In this document: positions 25,951-35,000 of the stretch, piece after piece | How positions within the stretch are numbered: position 1 is the first letter of the stretch | Layout of the letters: each line of letters begins with the position of its first letter | Source of the DNA: JBMDXK01 sp048594375 | Lineage (GTDB): Bacteria > Pseudomonadota > Alphaproteobacteria > Rhizobiales > Methylopilaceae | NCBI GenBank assembly: GCA_048594375.1 | Contig: JBMDXK010000009.1 | Location: 35,575 to 99,574 of the forward strand | Reading direction: 5' to 3' | Length of the DNA stretch: 64,000 bases | Program-made: the position numbers and the translations under genes | The notes under the pieces: model-generated | What the model was told of the DNA's origin: nothing | The model's input: only the letters and a program-made list of their open reading frames with translations | Databases searched by the model: none

Positions 25951-28900
25951 ATGCCAAAACGCAACGATATTTCTTCTATTCTCATCATCGGCGCAGGGCC
26001 GATTGTCATTGGTCAGGCTTGCGAGTTTGATTATTCCGGCACGCAGGCTTGCAAAACCCTTCGTTCCGAGGGTTATAAAATCATTTTGGTGAACTCCAAT
26101 CCAGCCACCATTATGACCGATCCAGATCTGGCGGATGTTACCTACATTGAGCCGATTACGCCGGAAATTGTTGCAAAAATTATTGAAAAAGAGCGCCCCG
26201 ATGCGTTGTTGCCCACCATGGGCGGCCAGACAGCTCTGAATTGCGCTTTGTCTTTGCGCAAGATGGGCGTGCTTGAAAAATATAATGTGGAGATGATTGG
26301 CGCCACAGCGGAAGCCATTGATAAGGCGGAAGATCGCGAACTGTTCCGCGAGGCCATGACCAAAATCGGGCTGGATACGCCCCGCTCGCATCTGGCACAC
26401 AATCTTGCAGAAGCCATGACCGCGCTGGAAGACATCGGCCTGCCTGCAATTATCCGTCCTTCCTTTACCATGGGCGGTACTGGTGGTGGTATTGCTTACA
26501 ACCGCGAAGAGTTTCTCACCATTGTGGAAAGCGGTCTGGATGCCTCCCCCACCACCGAAATCCTGATTGAGGAATCGGTACTGGGCTGGAAAGAATACGA
26601 GATGGAAGTGGTGCGCGACAAAGCGGACAACGCCATTATCGTGTGTTCCATTGAAAATTTTGACCCGATGGGCATTCATACGGGTGATTCTATCACTGTT
26701 GCCCCTGCCCTTACCCTCACCGATAAAGAATACCAGATCATGCGCGATGCCTCGCTGGCGGTTCTGCGCGAAATCGGCGTGGAAACCGGCGGTTCCAACG
26801 TGCAATTTGCCATCAATCCTGCCAATGGCCGGATGATTGTCATTGAAATGAATCCGCGTGTATCCCGCTCGTCGGCATTGGCATCCAAAGCGACCGGCTT
26901 CCCTATTGCCAAAGTGGCCGCCAAACTTGCAGTGGGCTACACACTGGATGAAATCGAGAACGACATTACCGGCGGAGCAACACCGGCATCCTTCGAGCCG
27001 GCGCTTGATTATATTGTGGTGAAAATTCCGCGTTTTGCCTTTGAAAAGTTCCCCGGCGCCGAGCCTTATCTCACCACGGCGATGAAATCTGTGGGCGAGG
27101 CAATGTCGATTGCGCGCACCTTCCCGGAAGCGTTGCAAAAAGCGCTGCGTTCGCTGGAGACCGGCCTTTCCGGGCTTGATGAAATCGAGATCAAGGGGCT
27201 GGGCGTAGGCGATGACAAGAATGCTATCCGCGCGGCATTGGCAAGCCCGACCCCGGATCGTATTCTGGTGATGGCACAGGCGCTGCGTCTGGGCGTAAGC
27301 GATCAGGCGATCCATGAAGCCTGTGCGGTTGACCCTTGGTTCATTGAGCAGATGCGGTTGATTATTGAAGCCGAACAGCGCATTAAGCAGTTTGGTTTGC
27401 CTGAAACCCCTGGTGCGTTTCATGGGTTGAAAGCGTTAGGCTTTGGTGATGCCCGTCTGGCACAACTTTCTGGTAAGAGCGAAGAGGCTGTGCGGGCTTT
27501 GCGTCTGGGTCTTGGTGTGCGTCCGGTTTACAAACGGATTGATACCTGCGCGGCTGAATTTTCAGCGCCCACAGCCTATATGTATTCCACCTATGCGCCA
27601 ACGTTTGATACTGCACCAGCGTGTGAAGCCAAGCCGTCAGAGCGCAAGAAAGTGGTTATTCTGGGCGGTGGGCCAAACCGTATCGGACAGGGTATCGAGT
27701 TTGATTATTGCTGTTGCCATGCGGCGTTTGCGTTGTCAGAAGCGGGTTATGAAACCATCATGGTCAACTGCAATCCGGAGACGGTTTCCACGGATTATGA
27801 TACTTCAGACCGGCTGTATTTCGAGCCACTGACCACGGAAAACGTGCTGGATATTCTGGAAGTGGAAAAAGCGAATGGCACCTTGCATGGTGTTATTGTG
27901 CAGTTTGGCGGTCAAACCCCGTTGAAGCTGGCATCCAGCCTTGAAAAAGCGGGCATTCCAATTCTGGGTACCACCGTGGATGCTATTGATCTTGCGGAAG
28001 ACCGTGATCGGTTTAAGCACTTGCTGGATCAGATCGGCCTGCGCCAGCCCAAAAACGGGATCGCCACAAGCGCGGAGCAAGCGTTCAAGATTGTTGAGGA
28101 AATTGGCTATCCGGTGGTTATTCGCCCATCCTATGTTCTGGGTGGCCGCGCCATGGAAATCGTGCATGATGCCACCCAGCTTGAGCGTTATATGCGCGAG
28201 GCGGTTGTGGTGTCCGGTTCAAGCCCTGTGTTGATTGACCGTTACCTTTCCGATGCCATCGAGGTGGATGTGGATGCACTTAGCGATGGCAAGGACGTGT
28301 TTATCACCGGCATTATGGAACACATTGAAGAAGCGGGTATTCATTCCGGCGACTCGGCCTGTTCCTTGCCGCCGCATTCTTTGCCGCAAAATATAATTGC
28401 GGATATTGAAGAGCAGACGCGCAAAATGGCGTTGGCACTGAAGGTCGGCGGCTTGATGAACGTGCAGTATGCGGTCAAAGACGGCGATGTCTATGTGCTG
28501 GAAGTCAATCCCCGCGCCTCGCGTACAGTGCCATTTGTTGCCAAAGCCGTTGGCTTGCCGATAGCGAAAATCGCGTCCCGCATTATGGCGGGTGAGTCTC
28601 TGGCAAGCTTTAACCTGAAAAAGCCGCAGCTCGATCATATTGCGGTGAAAGAAGCGGTATTCCCGTTTGCGCGTTTTCCGGGTGTGGATACGGTGCTTGG
28701 TCCTGAGATGCGCTCCACAGGCGAGGTCATGGGGCTGGATAAGGATTATTCCGTAGCTTTTGCGAAAAGCCAGCTGGGTGGCGGCACCCGTGTGCCGAAA
28801 GCAGGTACATTGTTTGTATCGGTGCGCGAGCATGACAAGCTGCGTATTTTGCCCAGCATTAAAATGTTGGAAGAAATCGGCTTTAATATTGTGGCCACAT

Positions 28901-29205
28901 CCGGCACGCAGCGCTTTTTAAGCGAACACGGCGTGAAAGCGGAAAAGATCAACAAGGTGCTGGAAGGCCGGCCGCACATTGTGGATGCCATCAAGAACGG
29001 GCAGATCCAGCTGGTGTTTAATACCACAGAAGGAGCCCAAGCGCTTCTTGATAGTCGTTCATTAAGGCGTGAAGCCCTCTTGCATAAAGTACCATATTAT
29101 ACCACCCTATCCGGAGCGATTGCTGCCGCGCAGGGAATCCGTGCTTATCTGGGGGGAGATCTGGAAGTCCGCGCGCTTCAATCTTATTTCCCGAAGCCAG
29201 CCTGA
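25951..29205 (+). CDS. carB: Carbamoyl-phosphate synthase large subunit CarB
   Basis: CarB makes carbamoyl phosphate from bicarbonate, ammonia and two ATP. The 1084-residue protein has two homologous ATP-grasp halves: the first begins MPKRNDISSILIIGAGPIVIGQACEF and contains PTMGGQTALN and PSFTMGGTGGG; the second begins with KKVVILGGGPNRIGQGIEFDY and contains PSYVLGGRAMEIV; the C-terminal MGS-like allosteric domain covers about 940-1075 (TSGTQRFLSEHG). The start is the canonical MPKR at 25951 rather than the frame opening at 25909. Confidence 0.98.
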   Translation: MPKRNDISSILIIGAGPIVIGQACEFDYSGTQACKTLRSEGYKIILVNSNPATIMTDPDLADVTYIEPITPEIVAKIIEKERPDALLPTMGGQTALNCALSLRKMGVLEKYNVEMIGATAEAIDKAEDRELFREAMTKIGLDTPRSHLAHNLAEAMTALEDIGLPAIIRPSFTMGGTGGGIAYNREEFLTIVESGLDASPTTEILIEESVLGWKEYEMEVVRDKADNAIIVCSIENFDPMGIHTGDSITVAPALTLTDKEYQIMRDASLAVLREIGVETGGSNVQFAINPANGRMIVIEMNPRVSRSSALASKATGFPIAKVAAKLAVGYTLDEIENDITGGATPASFEPALDYIVVKIPRFAFEKFPGAEPYLTTAMKSVGEAMSIARTFPEALQKALRSLETGLSGLDEIEIKGLGVGDDKNAIRAALASPTPDRILVMAQALRLGVSDQAIHEACAVDPWFIEQMRLIIEAEQRIKQFGLPETPGAFHGLKALGFGDARLAQLSGKSEEAVRALRLGLGVRPVYKRIDTCAAEFSAPTAYMYSTYAPTFDTAPACEAKPSERKKVVILGGGPNRIGQGIEFDYCCCHAAFALSEAGYETIMVNCNPETVSTDYDTSDRLYFEPLTTENVLDILEVEKANGTLHGVIVQFGGQTPLKLASSLEKAGIPILGTTVDAIDLAEDRDRFKHLLDQIGLRQPKNGIATSAEQAFKIVEEIGYPVVIRPSYVLGGRAMEIVHDATQLERYMREAVVVSGSSPVLIDRYLSDAIEVDVDALSDGKDVFITGIMEHIEEAGIHSGDSACSLPPHSLPQNIIADIEEQTRKMALALKVGGLMNVQYAVKDGDVYVLEVNPRASRTVPFVAKAVGLPIAKIASRIMAGESLASFNLKKPQLDHIAVKEAVFPFARFPGVDTVLGPEMRSTGEVMGLDKDYSVAFAKSQLGGGTRVPKAGTLFVSVREHDKLRILPSIKMLEEIGFNIVATSGTQRFLSEHGVKAEKINKVLEGRPHIVDAIKNGQIQLVFNTTEGAQALLDSRSLRREALLHKVPYYTTLSGAIAAAQGIRAYLGGDLEVRALQSYFPKPA

Positions 29206-29332
29206 ACCGGAGCACACAATAAATTTTGTTAGGCACAGCAGTGTTTAACGGATGGCATAACAATGCTGAATAACGCACTATGCTGGGTTGCAAGGCTTGG
29301 CATGGTGCATTTTAACATTTTGAGAGAATAAA

Positions 29333-29806
29333 ATGGAAAAAGTTCCGATGACCATGACGGGTCATACTGCTCTTGAGAATGAATTGAAGTTCCGCACAGC
29401 CGAGGAACGTCCGCGCATTATTGAAGCGATTGCTGAAGCGCGTTCTCATGGTGATTTGTCTGAAAATGCCGAGTACCATGCCGCCAAAGAGCAGCAATCC
29501 CTCAATGAGGGGCGCATTGCGGAGCTGGAAAGTGTGCTTGCGCGTGCGGAAATCATTGATCCATCCAAGCTTTCAGGCGAAAACGTCACGTTTGGTGCCA
29601 CGGTTAAAATGGTGGACGAAGATACGGATGAAGAAAAAACCTACCAGATTGTGGGTGATTTTGAAGCCGATGTAAAAAAAGGCCGTATTTCAATTTCATC
29701 GCCAATTGCCCGTGGATTGCTGGGAAAAAGCGTAGGCGATCAGGTAGAAATCACCGCACCGGGTGGAGCGCGTTCCTTTGAAATTCTGGAAGTGAAATTT
29801 ATCTGA
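29333..29806 (+). CDS. greA: Transcription elongation factor GreA
   Basis: GreA rescues backtracked RNA polymerase by stimulating transcript cleavage. The 157-residue protein has the N-terminal coiled-coil domain (about 1-75) with RSHGDLSENAEYHAAKEQQ, whose acidic tip residues enter the secondary channel, and the C-terminal globular domain ending SPIARGLLGKSVGDQVEITAPGG. AGAGAATAAA precedes the ATG. A strong hairpin separates it from xseA. Confidence 0.97.
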   Translation: MEKVPMTMTGHTALENELKFRTAEERPRIIEAIAEARSHGDLSENAEYHAAKEQQSLNEGRIAELESVLARAEIIDPSKLSGENVTFGATVKMVDEDTDEEKTYQIVGDFEADVKKGRISISSPIARGLLGKSVGDQVEITAPGGARSFEILEVKFI

Positions 29807-29812
29807 ATACAG

Positions 29813-29848
29813 CAAGAGGGGTGCCGGAAAAGAGCGGCAGCCCTCTTG
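29813..29848. other. Strong hairpin between greA and xseA
   Basis: CAAGAGGG pairs with CCCTCTTG, with an inner TGCCG / CGGCA stem and an eight-base loop. There is no T run after it, so it is more likely an RNA-stability or read-through element than a clean terminator. If xseA started at GTG 29821 the hairpin would be inside the gene, which argues for the later start. Confidence 0.6.
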
Positions 29849-29871
29849 AAACACTTAAAGTAAAAGATTCC

Positions 29872-31461
29872 ATGGTTCAATCTGCAAGCGCCAGCAACAG
29901 TCCTGAATATTCTGTTTCGGAACTTTCCACGGCACTTAAGCGTACGGTGGAAGATGCTTTTGCGCATGTGCGGGTGCGGGGGGAAATCTCCGGTTATCGT
30001 GGGCCTCACAGCTCTGGTCATGTCTATTTCACCCTGAAAGACCAGAACGCAAAGATTGATGCAATTATCTGGAAAGGCACATTTTCCAGACTAAAAAGCC
30101 GTCCGGAAGAAGGTCTTGAGGTAATTGCCACGGGGAAATTATCAACCTTTCCCGGCAAGTCGTCTTACCAGATCATTATTGAAGCGATGGAACCTGCGGG
30201 CATCGGCGCATTGCTTGCCCAGCTGGAAGAGCGGAAAAAACGCTTGGCGGCAGAAGGCTTGTTCGATGCAGACCGCAAGCGTCCCCTGCCCTATTTGCCC
30301 CGTACCATTGGCGTGATTACCTCCCCGACGGGCGCGGTGATTCGTGATATTCTGCACCGCCTTAGCGATCGTTTTCCTACACGGGTTCTTGTGTGGCCTG
30401 TGCGTGTGCAGGGGGAAACCAGCGCGGCAGAAGTGGCCGCAGCCATTGAGGGCTTTAATGCGCTCACCGAACACGGTGCCATTCCGCGTCCGGATGTGTT
30501 GATTGTGGCGCGCGGCGGCGGTAGCCTCGAAGACCTGTGGAGCTTTAACGAAGAAATTGTTGTGCGTGCGGCAGCTGCAAGTGTCATCCCGCTGATTTCT
30601 GCGGTGGGGCATGAAACGGATACCACGCTGATTGATTTTGCGTCCGACCGCCGCGCACCTACCCCCACGGGTGCGGCTGAAATGGCTGTGCCGGTACGGG
30701 CGGAATTGTTGGCACAAACCCGTTCTTTGTCGGCGCGGCTGGCCAACGGCATTCAGCGCAATCTGGAAAACCGCAAGAATGCACTGCGGGCATTAACACG
30801 GGTATTGCCGCAAGCTTCTGAACTGCTGGCGACACCCCGCCAGAGGCTTGATTATCTTTCAAGCCGCCTCACGCCAGCACTGCTCAACACCATTCAGAAA
30901 AAGCGGCTGCATTTCATAAAGCAGGCGGCTCAGCTCCAGCACAATACGCCAGCCAACCGGCTTTCCCGCACCCGCGACCGCTTGGCGCATCTTTCCCAAC
31001 GCATGGCACAGGCGCAAAAAAACCGTACAGCCACGCTGCATCATCGGCTGACCGGCACAGCAAACCGCCTTACGCCGCGCCTGGTTGTGCGCAATCTGCA
31101 CCAGAAAACAGAAAAATTGAATCTGCTCACCCAGCGCCACCAGCGCATAACAGCCAGCATTTATGAGCCCCGCCGGAAGCACCTGCAAAACCTTTCCCAA
31201 TTGCTGAATGCTTTTTCTTATCAGGGTGTTTTGGAGCGTGGTTTTGCTTTGGTGCGGGACGAAAAAGGGACTCCCCTCCGCTCCACCACTCAGACCCATG
31301 CGGGCATGGCTTTGAGCATGACCTTAGCGGATGGAACTGTCAGTGTGCATGTGGACACAGGAACCCGACCGGCTCCTTCTGAAACATTATCCGCGCCGTC
31401 CAAAGCATCCTCAAAACCACGCAAACCCGACACACCCCCTCTTCAAGGAAAACTGTTTTGA
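29872..31461 (+). CDS. xseA: Exodeoxyribonuclease VII large subunit XseA
   Basis: XseA is the catalytic subunit of exonuclease VII, which degrades single-stranded DNA. It has an N-terminal OB-fold (about 10-105: YSVSELSTALKRTVEDAF, VRGEISGYRGPHSSGHVYFTLKD), the catalytic core with IGVITSPTGAVIRDIL, DVLIVARGGGSLEDLWSFNEE and SAVGHETDTTLIDFASDRRAPTPTGAAE, and a long helical C-terminal region. I start it at ATG 29872 (MVQSASAS), giving 529 residues. Its stop TGA overlaps the next gene's ATG (TGATG). Confidence 0.95.
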   Translation: MVQSASASNSPEYSVSELSTALKRTVEDAFAHVRVRGEISGYRGPHSSGHVYFTLKDQNAKIDAIIWKGTFSRLKSRPEEGLEVIATGKLSTFPGKSSYQIIIEAMEPAGIGALLAQLEERKKRLAAEGLFDADRKRPLPYLPRTIGVITSPTGAVIRDILHRLSDRFPTRVLVWPVRVQGETSAAEVAAAIEGFNALTEHGAIPRPDVLIVARGGGSLEDLWSFNEEIVVRAAAASVIPLISAVGHETDTTLIDFASDRRAPTPTGAAEMAVPVRAELLAQTRSLSARLANGIQRNLENRKNALRALTRVLPQASELLATPRQRLDYLSSRLTPALLNTIQKKRLHFIKQAAQLQHNTPANRLSRTRDRLAHLSQRMAQAQKNRTATLHHRLTGTANRLTPRLVVRNLHQKTEKLNLLTQRHQRITASIYEPRRKHLQNLSQLLNAFSYQGVLERGFALVRDEKGTPLRSTTQTHAGMALSMTLADGTVSVHVDTGTRPAPSETLSAPSKASSKPRKPDTPPLQGKLF

Positions 31462-31940
31462 TGCGCTTTTCTGCAATCACGCCAACCGTTTCCCAAAAAA
31501 TAACCCGGAACATGGCTCAGGAAGCAGCTTTTAACGCACGTTTTCTGGATCCGGTTGCAAAGTCGGTGACATTTCAAACGCACAATGCTGAAATATTCAA
31601 AAGGCAATTGAGCACACTGGATTACGGCAGTCGGCGTGAAGAAGCCAAAAATTTAGTCGCTGGAATGACAGCCTTAGCCGAAGAAAACACAACCCATCTG
31701 CCTCAAATCACGGAAGGCAGATTCACGGCAGGGGTACTGCATAAGTATTTTCAAGGCTCCCCCTTACCCGACAAGAGGGTTCAACCACTGTATAATCGGA
31801 TGGAAAACGGTTTACAAATAGCCAAAGAAACCATCATTCCCAATGCAGAAACGTTTCAGGCCAAGTCACATCTCTATCAAGATAACCTTGCGCAAGCGAT
31901 TGAAGAAACAACCGCTCGCCTGAACAGCAAAAAAGCCTGA
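31461..31940 (+). CDS. Unrecognised helical protein coupled to xseA
   Basis: A 159-residue soluble, probably mostly helical protein of unknown family. Its ATG overlaps the xseA stop, and AAGGAAAA lies about nine bases upstream, so translation is probably coupled to xseA. No signal peptide or catalytic motif is visible. The start (MRFSAITPTVSQKITRN) is rich in Ser and Thr as in the other orphan proteins here. The partner normally coupled to xseA would be xseB (about 80 residues), which this protein does not resemble. It could be an acquired effector gene or a lineage-specific protein. Confidence 0.7.
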   Translation: MRFSAITPTVSQKITRNMAQEAAFNARFLDPVAKSVTFQTHNAEIFKRQLSTLDYGSRREEAKNLVAGMTALAEENTTHLPQITEGRFTAGVLHKYFQGSPLPDKRVQPLYNRMENGLQIAKETIIPNAETFQAKSHLYQDNLAQAIEETTARLNSKKA

Positions 31941-31957
31941 ACCAAAAGGCCACACAC

Positions 31958-34912
31958 TTAAAGCGTATGGCGTGCTTTCCATTCGCGCATTGCCTGGGCA
32001 TCGCGCAGCGTAATATCGGGATATTCCGCATCACTGCCCACATCCTGCGCAATGCGCCATGAACGCTGGCATTTTTTGCCCACCGCACGGGCAAACACAA
32101 CCGCAATACCGGCCACATCATTCAGACGGAATGCGTTTTCTGGCGCGTTACCCGCTTCCACACAAATGGCAGAGGTAATGCAAATATCCGCAAAGTTTAC
32201 GTCTTCCAGCACCGACCGCAACGCGGCATCCTCAACATAAACCACCGGCGCGGCCTCTAGTGAGGAACCAATGTTTTTTGCTGCACGCTCAATTTCCAGC
32301 GCGCCCGTTACAACGCGGCGCACATCGGCAATGCTGTCCCATTTTGCGGCCAGAGCGTTATCACGGAACTGATCCGGCACGTGCGGGAAGCTTTCCAGAT
32401 GCACCGAGCCGGTATCCGATGGGTGCCGCACCAGCCACGCTTCTTCCGCCGTAAACGGGATAAACGGCGCCAGCCAGCGCACCATGTAATTGAACACAAT
32501 ATCAATGGTGGTCAGTGCCGAATGCCGCGCATGGGAAGAAATCGGATCGCAATAGAGCGTATCTTTGCGAATATCGAAGTAGAAGGCAGAAAGCTCATTG
32601 GTGGCAAAATTTATGATGGCGGCAAAAGCCCGTTTGAAATTATAAGTTTCATAGCTTTCGCGCACCACCGCGCCCAGCACAGCAAGATTGTGCAGCACAG
32701 AGCGTTCCAGTTCGGGCAAATCACCGTGCGGCACAATATCAGCGTTATCCAGATGGTGCAGCGCGCCCAGCATCCAGCGCAGCGTGTTGCGCAATTTGCG
32801 GTACACTTCCACATTGGTTTTGAGAATTTCCGGCCCAATGCGCAGATCATCCGCATAATCGGAAGCAATCACCCACAGGCGCAGAATATCGGCGCCGGAC
32901 TGTTTAATCACATCTTGGGGTGCCACCACATTGCCCACGGATTTGGACATTTTGCGGCCTTTTTCATCCAGCACAAAGCCATGCGTCAGCAAGGATTTGT
33001 ACGGCGCATGGCCGCGTGTGCCGCAAGCCTCCAGCAAAGAGGAATGGAACCAGCCACGGTGCTGGTCAGAGCCTTCCAGATACATATCCGCAGGGGCGCG
33101 CAAATCATCACGGCCTTCCAGCACAAAAGCGTGGGTGGAGCCGGAATCAAACCACACATCCAGAATATCGGCGACTTTTTCATAATCAGCAGCCTGATAT
33201 TTTTCACCGAGGAAACTCTGGCCATCCGCATCCGCAAACCACGCATCGGCGCCATCACGGCGGAACGCCTCCTGAATACGCGCATTCACATCCGCATCGT
33301 TCAGAATTTTGCCGGTTGCTTTTTCCACAAACACGGCAATCGGCACGCCCCATGCCCGCTGGCGGGAGACCACCCAGTCCGGCCGGTTTTCAATCATGCC
33401 TTTCAGGCGGTTTTTGCCCTGCGGCGGATAGAAAGTGGTTTGCTCAATAGCATCCAGCGCCCGCACGCGCAGGGTATCACCCGCGCCCTTGTCCAGCTCT
33501 TTATCCATAGCAATAAACCACTGCGGCGTATTGCGGTAAATCACCGGCGCTTTGGAGCGCCATGAATGCGGATACTGGTGACGCAAGCGCCCTGAAGCCA
33601 TCAGCGCACCCGCTTCTTTCAGCGCCGCAATCACCGCAGCATTGGCTCCGCCATCTTTGCCTTTGTCATCATAAACCCGCACATCCATACCGCCAAACAG
33701 CGGCACATCAGGGAAGTAGCGGCCAAACGCATCCACCGTATGCGGCACTGCGCCCAGACGGTTGTTCATCCAGAGAATATAATCGTCCTGACCATGCCCA
33801 GGCGCAATATGCACAAAACCCGTACCCGTATCATCGGTAACAAAATCACCATTGAGTACGGGAACAGGAAAGTTATAACCCGCAGAATGCAACGGGTGCG
33901 CGCATGTCCATCCACTCGGATCAACGGTCTGCATTCTTCTGAAACCATCGTCTTGAATGCGAGCCGCTTTAAAGGCATTAGCAGCCAGATTATCGGCAAG
34001 GATAAGCTTTTCGCCTGTTTTCACCCAGTTATCTTCGGGCAAACCTTCCTGTGTCACCTCATAAAGGCCGTAAGAAATAGCTTTCGAGAACGCAATCGCG
34101 CGGTTGCCGGGCAAAGTCCAAGGCGTCGTTGTCCAGATAACAATGGAAGCATCATCAAGAGATTTTCCGAGCTCAACTGTTTTGCCTGCACCATAATCAG
34201 TTACAATACGGGGCTTTTTAAGTTCAGCTGCCTTCACCGGAAACTTCACAAACAGCGTCGTACTTTGATGCTCGTGGTATTCCACCTCGGCTTCGGCCAG
34301 CGCGGTGCGCTCCACCACGCTCCACATCACGGGTTTAGAACCGCGGTAAAGCTGGCCGGTTTCGGCAAATTTCATGATTTCGCCGGCAATGATGGCTTCG
34401 GCGGCATAGTTCATAGTGGTGTAGGGATTATTCCAGTCGCCTTCAACACCTAGACGCTTGAATTCGGCGCGCTGCACGTCAATCCATTTTTCCGCATAAA
34501 CGCGGCATTCGCGGCGGAAATCGTTGACGGGAATTTCGTCTTTGTTTTTGCCTTTGGCGCGGTATTCTTCTTCCACTTTCCATTCAATGGGCAAACCGTG
34601 GCAATCCCAGCCGGGAACGTAGTTTGCGTCAAAGCCCATCATCTGGCGGGAGCGCACCACAACATCTTTGAGGATTTTGTTGAGCGCATGGCCAATGTGC
34701 AGATGCCCGTTGGCGTAAGGCGGGCCATCATGCAGCACAAAAGCCTCGCGGTTCTTACCCTGCTCTCTCAGTTTGCCATAAAGCCCAATACGTTCCCACC
34801 GTTCCAGCAGAGCGGGTTCTTTTTTCGGCAACTCTGCCCGCATACCAAAATCGGTTTTTGGCAGAAACAGGGTCTGGGAATAATCAAAAGGGGTATTGGA
34901 TGAATCGGTCAT
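31958..34912 (-). CDS. ileS: Isoleucine--tRNA ligase IleS
   Basis: Class I aminoacyl-tRNA synthetase that charges tRNA-Ile and edits misactivated valine. The 984-residue protein carries the HIGH motif within PYANGHLHIGHALNKIL (about residues 65-80), WDCHGLPIEWKVEEE, the editing domain with TTTPWTLPGNRAIAF, WFDSGSTHAF, the KMSKS motif in KGRKMSKSVGNVV and a C-terminal anticodon-binding domain. It ends in WKARHTL without the zinc-binding tail of other types. It converges with the orphan gene upstream of it on the plus strand and stands without lspA or ribF neighbours. Confidence 0.98.
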   Translation of the reverse strand: MTDSSNTPFDYSQTLFLPKTDFGMRAELPKKEPALLERWERIGLYGKLREQGKNREAFVLHDGPPYANGHLHIGHALNKILKDVVVRSRQMMGFDANYVPGWDCHGLPIEWKVEEEYRAKGKNKDEIPVNDFRRECRVYAEKWIDVQRAEFKRLGVEGDWNNPYTTMNYAAEAIIAGEIMKFAETGQLYRGSKPVMWSVVERTALAEAEVEYHEHQSTTLFVKFPVKAAELKKPRIVTDYGAGKTVELGKSLDDASIVIWTTTPWTLPGNRAIAFSKAISYGLYEVTQEGLPEDNWVKTGEKLILADNLAANAFKAARIQDDGFRRMQTVDPSGWTCAHPLHSAGYNFPVPVLNGDFVTDDTGTGFVHIAPGHGQDDYILWMNNRLGAVPHTVDAFGRYFPDVPLFGGMDVRVYDDKGKDGGANAAVIAALKEAGALMASGRLRHQYPHSWRSKAPVIYRNTPQWFIAMDKELDKGAGDTLRVRALDAIEQTTFYPPQGKNRLKGMIENRPDWVVSRQRAWGVPIAVFVEKATGKILNDADVNARIQEAFRRDGADAWFADADGQSFLGEKYQAADYEKVADILDVWFDSGSTHAFVLEGRDDLRAPADMYLEGSDQHRGWFHSSLLEACGTRGHAPYKSLLTHGFVLDEKGRKMSKSVGNVVAPQDVIKQSGADILRLWVIASDYADDLRIGPEILKTNVEVYRKLRNTLRWMLGALHHLDNADIVPHGDLPELERSVLHNLAVLGAVVRESYETYNFKRAFAAIINFATNELSAFYFDIRKDTLYCDPISSHARHSALTTIDIVFNYMVRWLAPFIPFTAEEAWLVRHPSDTGSVHLESFPHVPDQFRDNALAAKWDSIADVRRVVTGALEIERAAKNIGSSLEAAPVVYVEDAALRSVLEDVNFADICITSAICVEAGNAPENAFRLNDVAGIAVVFARAVGKKCQRSWRIAQDVGSDAEYPDITLRDAQAMREWKARHTL

Positions 34913-35000
34913 GGCTCTCTTTCCACTTGCTGGCGCAGTTCTAGCCCATTTTGCGCCGTTGTGGAAAGAGAAAACTCCCCCTCACCCCCTATAATCTGCA

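Noticed and set aside
25858..27423. 521-codon minus-strand frame over the start of carB
   Set aside because: Antisense shadow of the highly conserved carB.
32381..33565. 394-codon plus-strand frame over ileS
   Set aside because: Antisense shadow of ileS.
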